IMG/VR virus record: IMGVR_UViG_3300035034_000542 | Coordinates: 1-31,433 of that record | Direction: 5' to 3' (one strand) | Length of the DNA stretch: 31,433 nucleotides | From: a virus | In this document: in pieces, positions 1-6,334 of the stretch | Position numbering within the stretch: the stretch's first letter is position 1 | How the letters are laid out: every line of letters begins with the position of its first letter | Translations under genes and position numbers: made by a program | Notes under the pieces: model-generated | The model's input: only the letters and a program-made list of their open reading frames with translations | Told to the model about the DNA's origin: nothing | Databases searched by the model: none

Positions 1-127
1 CTTTCGAAAACATTTCAATGATAAAAGATATTAAACCAATACTCCGCCCACTTTCAGACCTTACAAAACCTATTACCATTAAAGGAATAACTTTTATTCC
101 AATAAAACATAACGCATTTAAACACGA
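1..127. repeat. Terminal direct repeat, copy 1 (assembly overlap)
   Basis: The first 127 bases are identical to bases 31307-31433. A perfect repeat of exactly 127 nt is the overlap expected when an assembler using k=127 opens a circular graph. The repeat lies inside a gene, and joining the ends restores that gene in frame. I read it as proof of a closed or circularly permuted molecule, not as a biological terminal repeat, although a short physical direct repeat cannot be excluded from sequence alone. Confidence 0.93.
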
Positions 128-275
128 TATTGAAAGCATTATAGAATTTCAAAACGGATTTTTGCACTATAAAGGTGTAAAATATGGAATAATTGAAAGA
201 TTAATTGAGTGGCACTTTGATATTTACGGACTTATTAATAAAGGATTAGCAATTGATATTAACACATTGAAATAA
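1..275 (+). CDS. Unknown phage protein, C-terminal part (gene starts at 31180)
   Basis: This is the 3' part of a gene cut by the window edge. The reading frame (codons starting at base 3) continues the frame opened by the ATG at 31180 through the shared 127 bases, giving a 133-aa protein. An internal Met at base 18 could be mistaken for the start. The C-terminal half carries the stretch KGVKYGIIERLIEWHFDIYG and ends IDINTLK. I recognise this as a widespread hypothetical protein of Bacteroidetes phages and prophages, but its function is not known to me. No membrane segment or catalytic motif is visible. Its stop shares one base with the start of the next gene (TAATG), so the two are probably translated together. 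Confidence 0.85.
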   Translation, partial: FENISMIKDIKPILRPLSDLTKPITIKGITFIPIKHNAFKHDIESIIEFQNGFLHYKGVKYGIIERLIEWHFDIYGLINKGLAIDINTLK

Positions 276-613
276 TGCGAACGATAAAATTTAGAGGATT
301 AAAAACCAACCGTAAAGAGTGGGTTTATGGTTCATTTATTCAAAACAATATAGATTGTCCTTGTATAATTGATATTTACGCAGAACAGTATGAAGTCATC
401 CCACAAACAGTAGGACAATTTACAGGCTTGTTTGATATTGAAGGAACAGAAATTTACGAGGGGGATCATATCCTTCCTTTTAGCCTACAAACCAAAAGCA
501 ATAAGAGTGTAATTGTTTACGAATTTAATAGTTTTAGAATTAAAGGAGAAAGTTTGTACTGGAATTTTGACTTAGAACAAATTAAAATTATCGGAAACAT
601 ACACGAAAATTAA
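275..613 (+). CDS. YopX family protein
   Basis: A 112-aa protein that opens with RTIKFRGLKTNRKEWVYGSF and continues with VIPQTVGQFTGLFDIEGTEIYEGD. This is the pattern of the YopX family: a KFRG motif, W-x-YG, the TVGQFTG-DxxGxxIYEGD core, and a C-terminal strand ending in GNIHEN. YopX proteins are small and beta-rich, common in phages and prophages, and have no established biochemical role. The start overlaps the previous stop by one base. It is the last gene before a promoter and structured RNA, so it probably ends the transcription unit coming from 30753. Confidence 0.9.
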   Translation: MRTIKFRGLKTNRKEWVYGSFIQNNIDCPCIIDIYAEQYEVIPQTVGQFTGLFDIEGTEIYEGDHILPFSLQTKSNKSVIVYEFNSFRIKGESLYWNFDLEQIKIIGNIHEN

Positions 614-624
614 TAATTATTTTG

Positions 625-632
625 TATATTTG
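625..632 (+). promoter_or_regulatory. Bacteroidetes-type promoter -7 element
   Basis: TATATTTG matches the Bacteroidetes -7 consensus TAnnTTTG, in a TTTGTATATTTGTAC context. Transcription would start about 4-5 nt downstream and run into the structured RNA at 637-727 and then the helicase gene. Confidence 0.7.
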
Positions 633-636
633 TACT

Positions 637-727
637 TCAATAATTGGTGGAGCATTTATTGACTTAAAAAAATTATTTAAAAGCCTTACAGTGCGGAACT
701 CCACTTCCAATCTGTAAGGCATTTTTT
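637..727 (+). ncRNA. Structured leader/small RNA 1 (kissing-loop type)
   Basis: Seen in the sequence: hairpin I, CAATAA (638-643) with TTATTG (656-661), has a 12-nt loop containing GTGGAG (647-652). An A/T-rich linker follows. Stem B is GCCTTACAG (683-691) with CTGTAAGGC (712-720), a perfect 9 bp followed by ATTTTTT. Inside the loop of stem B is a small hairpin II, GGAA (695-698) with TTCC (705-708). Its 6-nt loop CTCCAC is the exact complement of GTGGAG in loop I. The unit is therefore promoter, hairpin I, then hairpin II inside a terminator-like stem, with a possible loop-loop kiss. The U-run ends 13 nt before the helicase ATG, so it may be an attenuating leader or an independent small RNA. 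The function is inferred. Confidence 0.65.
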
Positions 728-740
728 ATACAATAAAATT

Positions 741-2303
741 ATGGAATTAAGACCATACCAGCAAGATTTATTAAACAAAATAAATTTTAATCCTAACAGA
801 AAAATATTAGTTCAACTCGCTACAGGCGGAGGTAAAACCATCATTTTCACGACCCTAGCAAAGCAATACAAAGGGCGTGTTTTAATTTTAGTCGACAGCC
901 GTGAACTAGTAGGGCAAACAGCTAAACACTTCGAACACGGGGCTACATTTGAAGCTAAAGACAAAGTTTTTCCAAAAACAAAAATTGTCGTTTCCATGGT
1001 GCAAACTTTGAAAAGTAGGCTAAAAAAACAACCTGATTTAATTGCTGATTTTGACCTAGTCATAATTGACGAATGTCATATTTTGCAATACGAAATTCTT
1101 TTGCCGTTAATTAAATGCAAATTATTAGGCTTCACAGCTACACCGGTAAGCAACCGAAAAGATAATTACTATTATGATGCAGAAGTAAAAGAAATGTTTA
1201 GAACGCCATTTACTGATGCAATAGAATTTACAAAAGACTTCGCGCTTTCTGAAATTTTCGAAGATATTATAGTAGGCATTCCAATTCAGCAACTTATTAG
1301 CGAGGGGTTTTTAGTGCCAGACGAAAATTATGTTATTCCGATTGACGAGGAAAATTTTAAATTTGATAAATTTGGCGAAGTATCAAATTCAGATGAGGTA
1401 TTTGATGAAGCCTACCAGATGGATGTTTTAGCAAATTATAAAGAATATTGCAGCGGCAAAAAAACAATGATTTTTGCGCAAAATACAACTTTAAATTTAT
1501 TCCTTTACAATCAATTTGTAGATGCAGGAATTGAAAATTGCTTTATGTATGATAGCGTAAATGATACCGATTTCAACAGAAGCGAAGTTGTGGAAAAATT
1601 CCGAAATACAAAAGGTGCTATTTTATTTAACGTCGGAGTTTTTACCAAAGGTTTTGATGTGACCGATGTGGAATGTATCATTGTAAGCAGACGTGTATCT
1701 TCTCTTTCTTTGTGGATTCAAATCGTGGGCAGAGGAAGCCGCACAACCGACAAACTATTTAAAGATAGGTTCATTGTAATTGACGGCGGAAACAACATTA
1801 ACCGGTTAGGAAAATGGAGCGACGACTTCGACTGGGATAAATTATTTTGGGGCAAAGACGACTATAAACCCAAAAAAGAAGCGCCAGAAGAAATGTTAAA
1901 AGAGTGCGATAATTGTGGAGAACTAATGCCAGAGCGTCAATGTTTATGTAAATCGTGCGATCACAACAACTGCAAAATAAAAGAAATTGTAATTGAGTCA
2001 GGAATTGCAATTCAAATTAATAAAGTAGATATTGACATAGATAAAATAATTCGATATTCAGAAAAAAAAGACAAGTTTTTTGCACTAAAAGTTTTAAACG
2101 AACAAATTTTTAGACTTTTTAAAAATGTAGATAAAGATCAATTTGAAAGAAACAAAACGGGCGGAGTTGAACGTATATTTACAACCCACTTAAAAACAGG
2201 TTATTTAGCAATTATACGCTCCGATTTAAAAAGCAAAGCAAACCGAACATACGCGCAACAGAAGAAAATATTATTAAAAAAACTTGAAAACAAATATTTA
2301 TGA
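741..2303 (+). CDS. SF2 DNA/RNA helicase (ResIII/RadD-like)
   Basis: A 520-aa superfamily 2 helicase that probably unwinds DNA during phage replication or recombination. The visible motifs are in canonical order: Q-like RPYQ (4-7), Walker A ATGGGKT (27-33), Walker B box DECH (110-113), motif III-like GFTATP (130-135), and motif VI QIVGRGSR (327-334). After the helicase core comes a CxxC...CxCxxC zinc-ribbon-like segment starting at Cys389, then a charged C-terminal tail of unknown role. Length and zinc segment resemble the ResIII/RadD-type helicases common in Bacteroidetes phages. The stop overlaps the primase start (ATGA at 2300-2303), so the two are coupled. The start ATG lies 13 nt behind the U-run of structured RNA 1. 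Confidence 0.93.
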   Translation: MELRPYQQDLLNKINFNPNRKILVQLATGGGKTIIFTTLAKQYKGRVLILVDSRELVGQTAKHFEHGATFEAKDKVFPKTKIVVSMVQTLKSRLKKQPDLIADFDLVIIDECHILQYEILLPLIKCKLLGFTATPVSNRKDNYYYDAEVKEMFRTPFTDAIEFTKDFALSEIFEDIIVGIPIQQLISEGFLVPDENYVIPIDEENFKFDKFGEVSNSDEVFDEAYQMDVLANYKEYCSGKKTMIFAQNTTLNLFLYNQFVDAGIENCFMYDSVNDTDFNRSEVVEKFRNTKGAILFNVGVFTKGFDVTDVECIIVSRRVSSLSLWIQIVGRGSRTTDKLFKDRFIVIDGGNNINRLGKWSDDFDWDKLFWGKDDYKPKKEAPEEMLKECDNCGELMPERQCLCKSCDHNNCKIKEIVIESGIAIQINKVDIDIDKIIRYSEKKDKFFALKVLNEQIFRLFKNVDKDQFERNKTGGVERIFTTHLKTGYLAIIRSDLKSKANRTYAQQKKILLKKLENKYL

Positions 2304-4492
2304 AATTCTCAAAATACAAAACCCACAACGAAAAAGATAACATAACTATTGACTTTGATAAATATGTTGAACTGGTAAAAAATGGAGACCATCAAAGTCT
2401 AATATTTGAAGCAAGAGCAAACAAATCAGATAAAAAAAAGTACACCGAAATTAAAAGTAAGTTGCCAGCAATTACAGGAAGTTGCACCGTGAAACAAGGC
2501 GGGCGTTCAGTTGCTAACATTGACGAAATGAACGGCTTAATACTTCTAGATATTGATTGTGATGTAAGCACCGACCTACGCAAAAGAATTGATGCAGACA
2601 AATATACCTTTAGCTCCAACCGTTCAGTTAGTGGAACGGGACTAGTCGTATTTGTAAAGATTAATCCAGATGTATTTTTGGAAAGCTTTTACGGACTTGC
2701 GCAATATTACAGCGATAATTTTGATGTAGACATTGATCAGGCTTGTAAGGATAGATCACGTTTGAGATACATTTCGTACGACTTCGATATATTCCACAAT
2801 CCAAACGCTGCAACTTTTAAAGCTAAAAAAGCACCCGCCAAACAAAAGAAAAAAGAAACTTTCTATTTTGCCAAAGACGACTTTAGTTTTATTATGGATC
2901 AAATCCAAAGTAAAAATATTGACCTTTGCCAAGACGACTACCAAAAATTTTGTGAAATTGGTTTTGCAATTGGTTCGCATTTTGGAGATTCAGGATTAGA
3001 TTATTTTAAAACAATTTGCCAAAACGGCTCAAAGTACGACCCGACCCGAATAGAAAGACAATACTTAAAGTTTTGTAAAGGTGGAAGCGTTACTATTTCG
3101 ACTTTCTACTTCCACGCAAAAGCAGCAGGATTAGAGTTGTATTCTCCAGTTAGTAAAGAAATTATTAAACGTGTAGCCGTTGGAAAAGCAAATAGCCAAA
3201 TAATGACGCCAGCGGGCGTTATTGAAACGCTAAAGATACTAGGAACACATACCACGGATGAAGCTTTTATAAAGCAGTTAATCGACTCCAAAGAAAACTT
3301 TGCAAAGAATATAGACAATGAAGAAAATGATACGGTAAAATTAGATTTATTCGTTAAAGAAAACTACCCGATAGCAAAAAATGGATTTAACCAACAGTAC
3401 GAATTTGAGGGGCAACCCGTGAACGATGAAATAATTAATTCCATCACAATTCACGCAAAGAAATATTTTGATTTTAAAGTTTCCGCAACCGATATTTCAC
3501 AACTTATTTTTAACTCACAAGCCAAAACATACCAGCCAATAGAAGACTATTTTAAGAATAACAATACAACAGCTGCAGGCGATGAGATTGACAAGTATGC
3601 TGATTTAATACTACCTTTTAACGAGTTCAACAGGTGGGTGTTAAAAAAGTGGCTTGTGGGCGCTATACACAACTGGACTAGTTCAAACGAACACGAGGAA
3701 GTTAGTCCACTTGTTTTGGTTTTATGTGGTCAACAAGCCAGCGGTAAGACTTCTTTTTTTAGAAATATGCTTCCAAAAGATTTAAGAAGGTATTTTATTG
3801 ATGAGGCAATGGAAGAAGGCGGAAAAGACGTTTTAAAACGTATGGCAACCTCAATGATAATGCTAAATGATGAATTTGGCGGCATGGCACACAAAGATGT
3901 TAAGAATTTCAAAAAAATAACCGAGAAAAACAAAATAACGGTTAGACTTCCATACGGGCGTTTAGACGTAGATTTGAAGCGTAGAACAATGTTATGCGGT
4001 ACAACTAACGAAAAGAGCGTATTAAAGGACGAAACAGGTAACAGGCGTATATTACCAATATCTTTTGAAAGCGTCAAATATTCCGAAGCTGTAGAATTTG
4101 ATAAAGATGCATTATTAAAATGCGCACACAATCTTTATTTAGATGGTTTTGAATTTCGTGTTTTTTCAAAAGAAGATATTGACTACCTGAACCAAAATAC
4201 ATTGCAAAATTTAGAGATTGAGGTTTCAGAAGATTTGTTTTTTAGCCGTTATTCGTTCGAGAAAACAGACGACCATAACGAGGAAGTTATTTTAAACCAA
4301 GGCGAAATTTGCAACGAAATGAACGTACATTTTTCTTACAAGGTTACAAAATACGACATAAAAAGAATATGCGTTAAGCATAAAATGGAATTAAAAATGC
4401 ATCGTATTGGCTCAAAAACAAAAAAAGGGTACAGATTATTTAAGAAAAACGACTTCCAAAAGGTTCAGGAGACACAAGAAGTCCCGTTTTAA
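2300..4492 (+). CDS. VirE/BT4734-type primase-helicase (replication initiator)
   Basis: A 730-aa multidomain replication protein. Residues about 20-175 resemble the BT4734/VirE N-terminal domain: the stretch GLILLDIDCDV, then SVSGTGLVVFVKI, has the pattern of archaeo-eukaryotic primase-like folds in mobile elements. Residues about 205-280 resemble a PriCT-type primase C-terminal domain (YQKFCEIGFAIGSHFG, then the ISTFYFHAKAAGL region). Residues about 475-605 form a VirE/VapE-type SF3 helicase with Walker A GQQASGKTS, acidic MLNDEFGG, and the sensor-like CGTTNE followed by DETGNRRILPI. The gene sits between the helicase and an iteron cluster, which suggests it may recognise the origin. It is read from an ATGA overlap with the helicase. 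Its primase activity is inferred from family resemblance. Confidence 0.9.
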   Translation: MKFSKYKTHNEKDNITIDFDKYVELVKNGDHQSLIFEARANKSDKKKYTEIKSKLPAITGSCTVKQGGRSVANIDEMNGLILLDIDCDVSTDLRKRIDADKYTFSSNRSVSGTGLVVFVKINPDVFLESFYGLAQYYSDNFDVDIDQACKDRSRLRYISYDFDIFHNPNAATFKAKKAPAKQKKKETFYFAKDDFSFIMDQIQSKNIDLCQDDYQKFCEIGFAIGSHFGDSGLDYFKTICQNGSKYDPTRIERQYLKFCKGGSVTISTFYFHAKAAGLELYSPVSKEIIKRVAVGKANSQIMTPAGVIETLKILGTHTTDEAFIKQLIDSKENFAKNIDNEENDTVKLDLFVKENYPIAKNGFNQQYEFEGQPVNDEIINSITIHAKKYFDFKVSATDISQLIFNSQAKTYQPIEDYFKNNNTTAAGDEIDKYADLILPFNEFNRWVLKKWLVGAIHNWTSSNEHEEVSPLVLVLCGQQASGKTSFFRNMLPKDLRRYFIDEAMEEGGKDVLKRMATSMIMLNDEFGGMAHKDVKNFKKITEKNKITVRLPYGRLDVDLKRRTMLCGTTNEKSVLKDETGNRRILPISFESVKYSEAVEFDKDALLKCAHNLYLDGFEFRVFSKEDIDYLNQNTLQNLEIEVSEDLFFSRYSFEKTDDHNEEVILNQGEICNEMNVHFSYKVTKYDIKRICVKHKMELKMHRIGSKTKKGYRLFKKNDFQKVQETQEVPF

Positions 4493-4760
4493 ATGTTTAC
4501 TTTGTTTACTTTTGTTTACTTTTGTTTACTTTTAAAAGTAAACACAATTTTCATTAAACACGGGGCTTAAGAGGTTAATGTTTACTTGTAGCCTATAAAT
4601 ATTAACTTTAACCTTATAGAAATGCATAAATACACACACATCACACATAATGACATATTATATACATTATAGAAATAAGTTTGAAAAACAAAAGTAAACA
4701 AGGCTACAAGTAAACATCAATTGAAAATCAATGACTTACAAAACACTAAAAGTAAACATT
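4493..4760. other. Candidate replication origin with GTTTAC iterons
   Basis: A non-coding stretch just behind the primase-helicase gene. GTTTAC occurs forward at 4495, 4504, 4514, 4524 and 4580, and inverted (GTAAAC) at 4538, 4694, 4710 and 4752: nine copies in about 265 bp. The first four are nearly regular, about 10 bp (one helical turn) apart. GTTTACTTTTAAAAGTAAAC (4524-4543) is a perfect 20-bp palindrome. Between the clusters (about 4595-4690) lies very AT-rich DNA with a CA-rich run, suitable for unwinding. Iterons, a dyad and an AT-rich core next to a replication initiator are the classic layout of an origin. That this is the origin is an inference. Confidence 0.65.
4578..4717. repeat. 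17-bp inverted repeat pair inside the origin candidate
   Basis: ATGTTTACTTGTAGCCT at 4578-4594 is the exact reverse complement of AGGCTACAAGTAAACAT at 4701-4717, separated by 106 bp of AT-rich sequence. Each arm contains one GTTTAC iteron plus a unique extension (TTGTAGCC), so the pair is longer than chance iteron matches. It could hold two protein-binding sites facing each other across the melting region. Confidence 0.85.
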
Positions 4761-4765
4761 TTAAC

Positions 4766-5131
4766 ATGAAACTAGAAAATATAAAGAAAAAAACCACTGC
4801 ACAGCTGCAAGACTTGGGAAAAAAGTCGGAGGAAACTATACAAAAAGAAATAGTAAACTATTGCAAATTGAATGATCTATTAATTTTCTGCGTGCCAAAT
4901 GAAGCTACAAGAAATAATAGTAAATTTATTGGCATGGGCGTTTTATCTGGAGTTTCTGATTTGGTATTGATTTTAGAAAATAAAGTTATATTTGTGGAAT
5001 TGAAAAACCACAAAGGAATACAAAGCGAAAGACAAAAAGAATTTGAAAGTAGAGTTTCAAAATTGGGCCATCATTATATTATAATTAGATCACTAGAAGA
5101 TTTTAAAAAAATAATTTGTAATTGTAAATAA
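4766..5131 (+). CDS. VRR-NUC domain nuclease
   Basis: A 121-aa single-domain PD-(D/E)xK nuclease of the VRR-NUC family. Visible pattern: SEETIQKEIVNYCK (helix with the conserved early Glu), then SGVSDLVLILENKVIFVELK, where Asp and E-x-K supply the metal-binding site, then the basic helix HKGIQSERQKEF. Stand-alone VRR-NUC proteins are frequent in phage replication blocks and are thought to cut branched or ssDNA-containing structures. I chose ATG 4766. A longer frame opens at TTG 4721, but that would place the start inside the iteron region. The last iteron (4752) ends 8 bases before this ATG, so protein bound at the origin could also affect expression here. Confidence 0.88.
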   Translation: MKLENIKKKTTAQLQDLGKKSEETIQKEIVNYCKLNDLLIFCVPNEATRNNSKFIGMGVLSGVSDLVLILENKVIFVELKNHKGIQSERQKEFESRVSKLGHHYIIIRSLEDFKKIICNCK

Positions 5132-5138
5132 TAAATTG

Positions 5139-5146
5139 TATATTTG
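5139..5146 (+). promoter_or_regulatory. Bacteroidetes-type promoter -7 element
   Basis: TATATTTG in ATTGTATATTTGTAAAA matches TAnnTTTG. It begins 8 bases after the nuclease stop and faces structured RNA 2. Confidence 0.65.
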
Positions 5147-5150
5147 TAAA

Positions 5151-5251
5151 ATAATTAACCGTTCAAAGTTTTGGCGGACCTAAACGATTAATTTTGCTTA
5201 ACAAATAAATTAAAAGAGCTTTTGTGATTCGTTCGCATTTGCTCTTTTTTT
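5151..5251 (+). ncRNA. Structured small RNA 2 with terminator
   Basis: A promoter-RNA-terminator unit. Hairpin I is AATTAACCGTT (from about 5153) with AACGATTAATT (ending about 5193), about 10 bp with one mismatch; its apical part contains TTGGCGGACC (5171-5180). Stem B is AAAAGAGC (5212-5219) with GCTCTTTT (5241-5248), followed by more T. The loop of stem B contains GTTCGC (5231-5236), which can pair with GCGGAC (5174-5179) with one G-U. The topology is like RNA 1, 3 and 4, but hairpin II is weak here (about 3-4 bp) and alternative pairings exist. A separate promoter follows at 5286, so this RNA is probably an independent transcript. Confidence 0.5.
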
Positions 5252-5285
5252 ATTACAAAAGTATTGTTTATTTAAATAAAAGTTG

Positions 5286-5293
5286 TATATTTG
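5286..5293 (+). promoter_or_regulatory. Bacteroidetes-type promoter -7 element
   Basis: TATATTTG in AGTTGTATATTTGTAGAAA lies 16 nt before the ATG at 5310. It explains why the start at 5310 is preferred: an in-frame upstream start at 5283 would fall inside the promoter. Confidence 0.75.
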
Positions 5294-5309
5294 TAGAAAT
5301 AAATTAATT

Positions 5310-5477
5310 ATGAAAATATCAGAACTACCAGAAGGAATTAAAAAAATAGCTTTAGAATATCAGAAAAGAACAAATCAATATTTTGATAAATATACAGATA
5401 GTTTATTTCTTGCGTTCAGCTGGCGCAACACAATAGAGGGATACGCTTTTTGGCACAAGCTACATAATCAATGCTAA
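5310..5477 (+). CDS. Small unknown protein (55 aa)
   Basis: A 55-aa soluble protein beginning MKISELPEGIKKIALEYQKR, with a C-terminal aromatic stretch around SLFLAFSWRNTIEGYAFWHK. Small proteins with an LPE-IKKIAL helix and a W-x-x-T-x-E-G-x-x-FW ending are common in Bacteroidetes phages, but I know of no function. The start is chosen because it follows promoter 5286-5293 at a normal distance and has an AATTATG context. Its end overlaps the next small gene by 7 bases, suggesting a compact operon of tiny accessory genes between the replication and packaging modules. Confidence 0.8.
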   Translation: MKISELPEGIKKIALEYQKRTNQYFDKYTDSLFLAFSWRNTIEGYAFWHKLHNQC

Positions 5478-5629
5478 ACGAAATAGAAGTGTTTAGATTT
5501 CACTTAACCCAGCCTACTAGGAAAATGAGAATGACTATTGAGGACTTTAAAAATATGAAAAAACAACCAGGTTATGAATATAAAGCGTATCAAATAGATT
5601 ATAATAAAACAATTGTTGTATATTTGTAG
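5471..5629 (+). CDS. Small unknown protein (52 aa)
   Basis: A 52-aa frame starting at ATG 5471, overlapping the previous stop by 7 bases and ending just before the next gene. The product is basic in the middle (TRKMRMTIEDFKNMKKQPG) and ends in hydrophobic VVYL. No family is recognised. Support comes from the tight tiling with both neighbours. Its last codons double as the promoter element 5619-5626 of the next gene, which is unusual and leaves some doubt whether it is a real gene. Confidence 0.55.
   Translation: MLNEIEVFRFHLTQPTRKMRMTIEDFKNMKKQPGYEYKAYQIDYNKTIVVYL
5619..5626 (+). promoter_or_regulatory. Promoter -7 element 4 nt before a start codon
   Basis: TATATTTG ends 4 nt before ATG 5631. 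With Bacteroidetes spacing, transcription would begin at or within a few bases of the start codon, giving a nearly leaderless mRNA. The same spacing recurs at 15549-15561. Confidence 0.5.
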
Positions 5630-5630
5630 A

Positions 5631-5831
5631 ATGGAAACAGAAAACTACATTAGGGTTTATATTTATATTTGCAAAAAAACAGGTGGAGTATTCCCTTATG
5701 GAAGCCTAAGATTAATCGCTAGTGATTTTGATATAAACATAAATTATTTTTATAATTTGTTCAGTAGAAAAAAATTAAAAGAATTTGAAAATGAAGATTT
5801 TAAAATCATTAAAACTAAATTGAAAAGATAA
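5631..5831 (+). CDS. Small unknown protein (66 aa)
   Basis: A 66-aa protein beginning METENYIRVYIYICKKTGGV. A middle helix-turn region (RLIASDFDININYFYNLFSR) followed by a lysine-rich tail (KKLKEFENEDFKIIKTKLKR) is compatible with a small DNA-binding fold: the stretch resembles a recognition helix with a basic follow-up. No family is recognised. ATG 5631 is preferred over an in-frame upstream start at 5613, because the latter lies inside the promoter. The stop overlaps the next ATG (TAATG). Confidence 0.7.
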   Translation: METENYIRVYIYICKKTGGVFPYGSLRLIASDFDININYFYNLFSRKKLKEFENEDFKIIKTKLKR

Positions 5832-5968
5832 TGCTAGTTAGAATAAAGAGCACAATGAAAGTCAATAACCTTGATCAAATTGTAAATTTACACGAAAAAT
5901 TACGTGGTTTTATATTGATTAGATTTATTGACGATGTAGTGACTTTCTCCCATTTAATAAGTATTTAA
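5831..5968 (+). CDS. Small unknown protein (45 aa)
   Basis: A 45-aa frame starting at ATG 5831 by TAATG overlap with the previous stop. The product begins MLVRIKSTMKVNNLDQIVNL and ends FSHLISI; it is mixed charged and hydrophobic with no recognisable motif. Support is only its tiling and start overlap. It fills the space up to a short tandem repeat of AACAGTGAA just before the terminase small subunit candidate. Confidence 0.5.
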   Translation: MLVRIKSTMKVNNLDQIVNLHEKLRGFILIRFIDDVVTFSHLISI

Positions 5969-5992
5969 CAACAGTGAATTAACAGTGAAGCA

Positions 5993-6334
5993 ATGGCAAA
6001 CAATCAAAACTTAAAACCATTTCCAAAAGGAGTGAGTGGCAACCCAAAAGGAGCACCAAAAACAAAGATGCTTAAAGAGGTTTTAACAGCTGAATTACAG
6101 ACCGAAAGTAATGGAGTGGATAAATTGACTGCAATTATAAACAAGTTAACTACAATGGCTGTAAAGGGCGATATGAACGCTATTAAAGAAGTATTAGACA
6201 GGTACGCTGGTAAGTCTACACAACACAATGAAACCAAACATAGCGGCGAAATGCTTATAAAACAGGAACTTTCACACTTCACAAACGAGGAACTTCTGGA
6301 GCGTGCAAATGCAGTTAAAAAAATAAATGAATAG
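5993..6334 (+). CDS. Putative terminase small subunit (DUF5681-like N-terminus)
   Basis: A 113-aa basic protein. The N-terminus (KPFPKGVSGNPKGAPKTK, residues about 8-25) is the DUF5681-type GNPKG motif that precedes terminases in many phages. It is followed by helices (LTAIINKLTTMAVKGDMNAIKEVLDRYAGKSTQ) typical of small subunits that bind the packaging site. It overlaps the large terminase start by 8 bases, the standard TerS-TerL arrangement. It would select phage DNA and hand it to TerL for cutting. The assignment rests on this motif and on position. Confidence 0.75.
   Translation: MANNQNLKPFPKGVSGNPKGAPKTKMLKEVLTAELQTESNGVDKLTAIINKLTTMAVKGDMNAIKEVLDRYAGKSTQHNETKHSGEMLIKQELSHFTNEELLERANAVKKINE

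Noticed and set aside
1-127. True terminal direct repeats as in T7-like phages
   Set aside because: The exact length of 127 and its position inside a gene that reads through the joint point to an assembly overlap.
3730-4131. A 133-aa minus-strand frame inside the primase-helicase gene
   Set aside because: It overlaps the conserved SF3 helicase domain and has no start signals.
4493-4760. A CRISPR array, because of the regular short repeats
   Set aside because: Units are only 6-10 bp with no unique spacers of constant length and occur in both orientations; iterons explain them better.
4721-4765. A TTG start giving a longer VRR-NUC protein
   Set aside because: The extension crosses an iteron and adds residues of no known pattern; ATG 4766 fits the family start.
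5153-5193. A separate operator in the AATTAACCGTT/AACGATTAATT dyad
   Set aside because: It lies within the transcribed RNA 2 and is better explained as hairpin I of that RNA.
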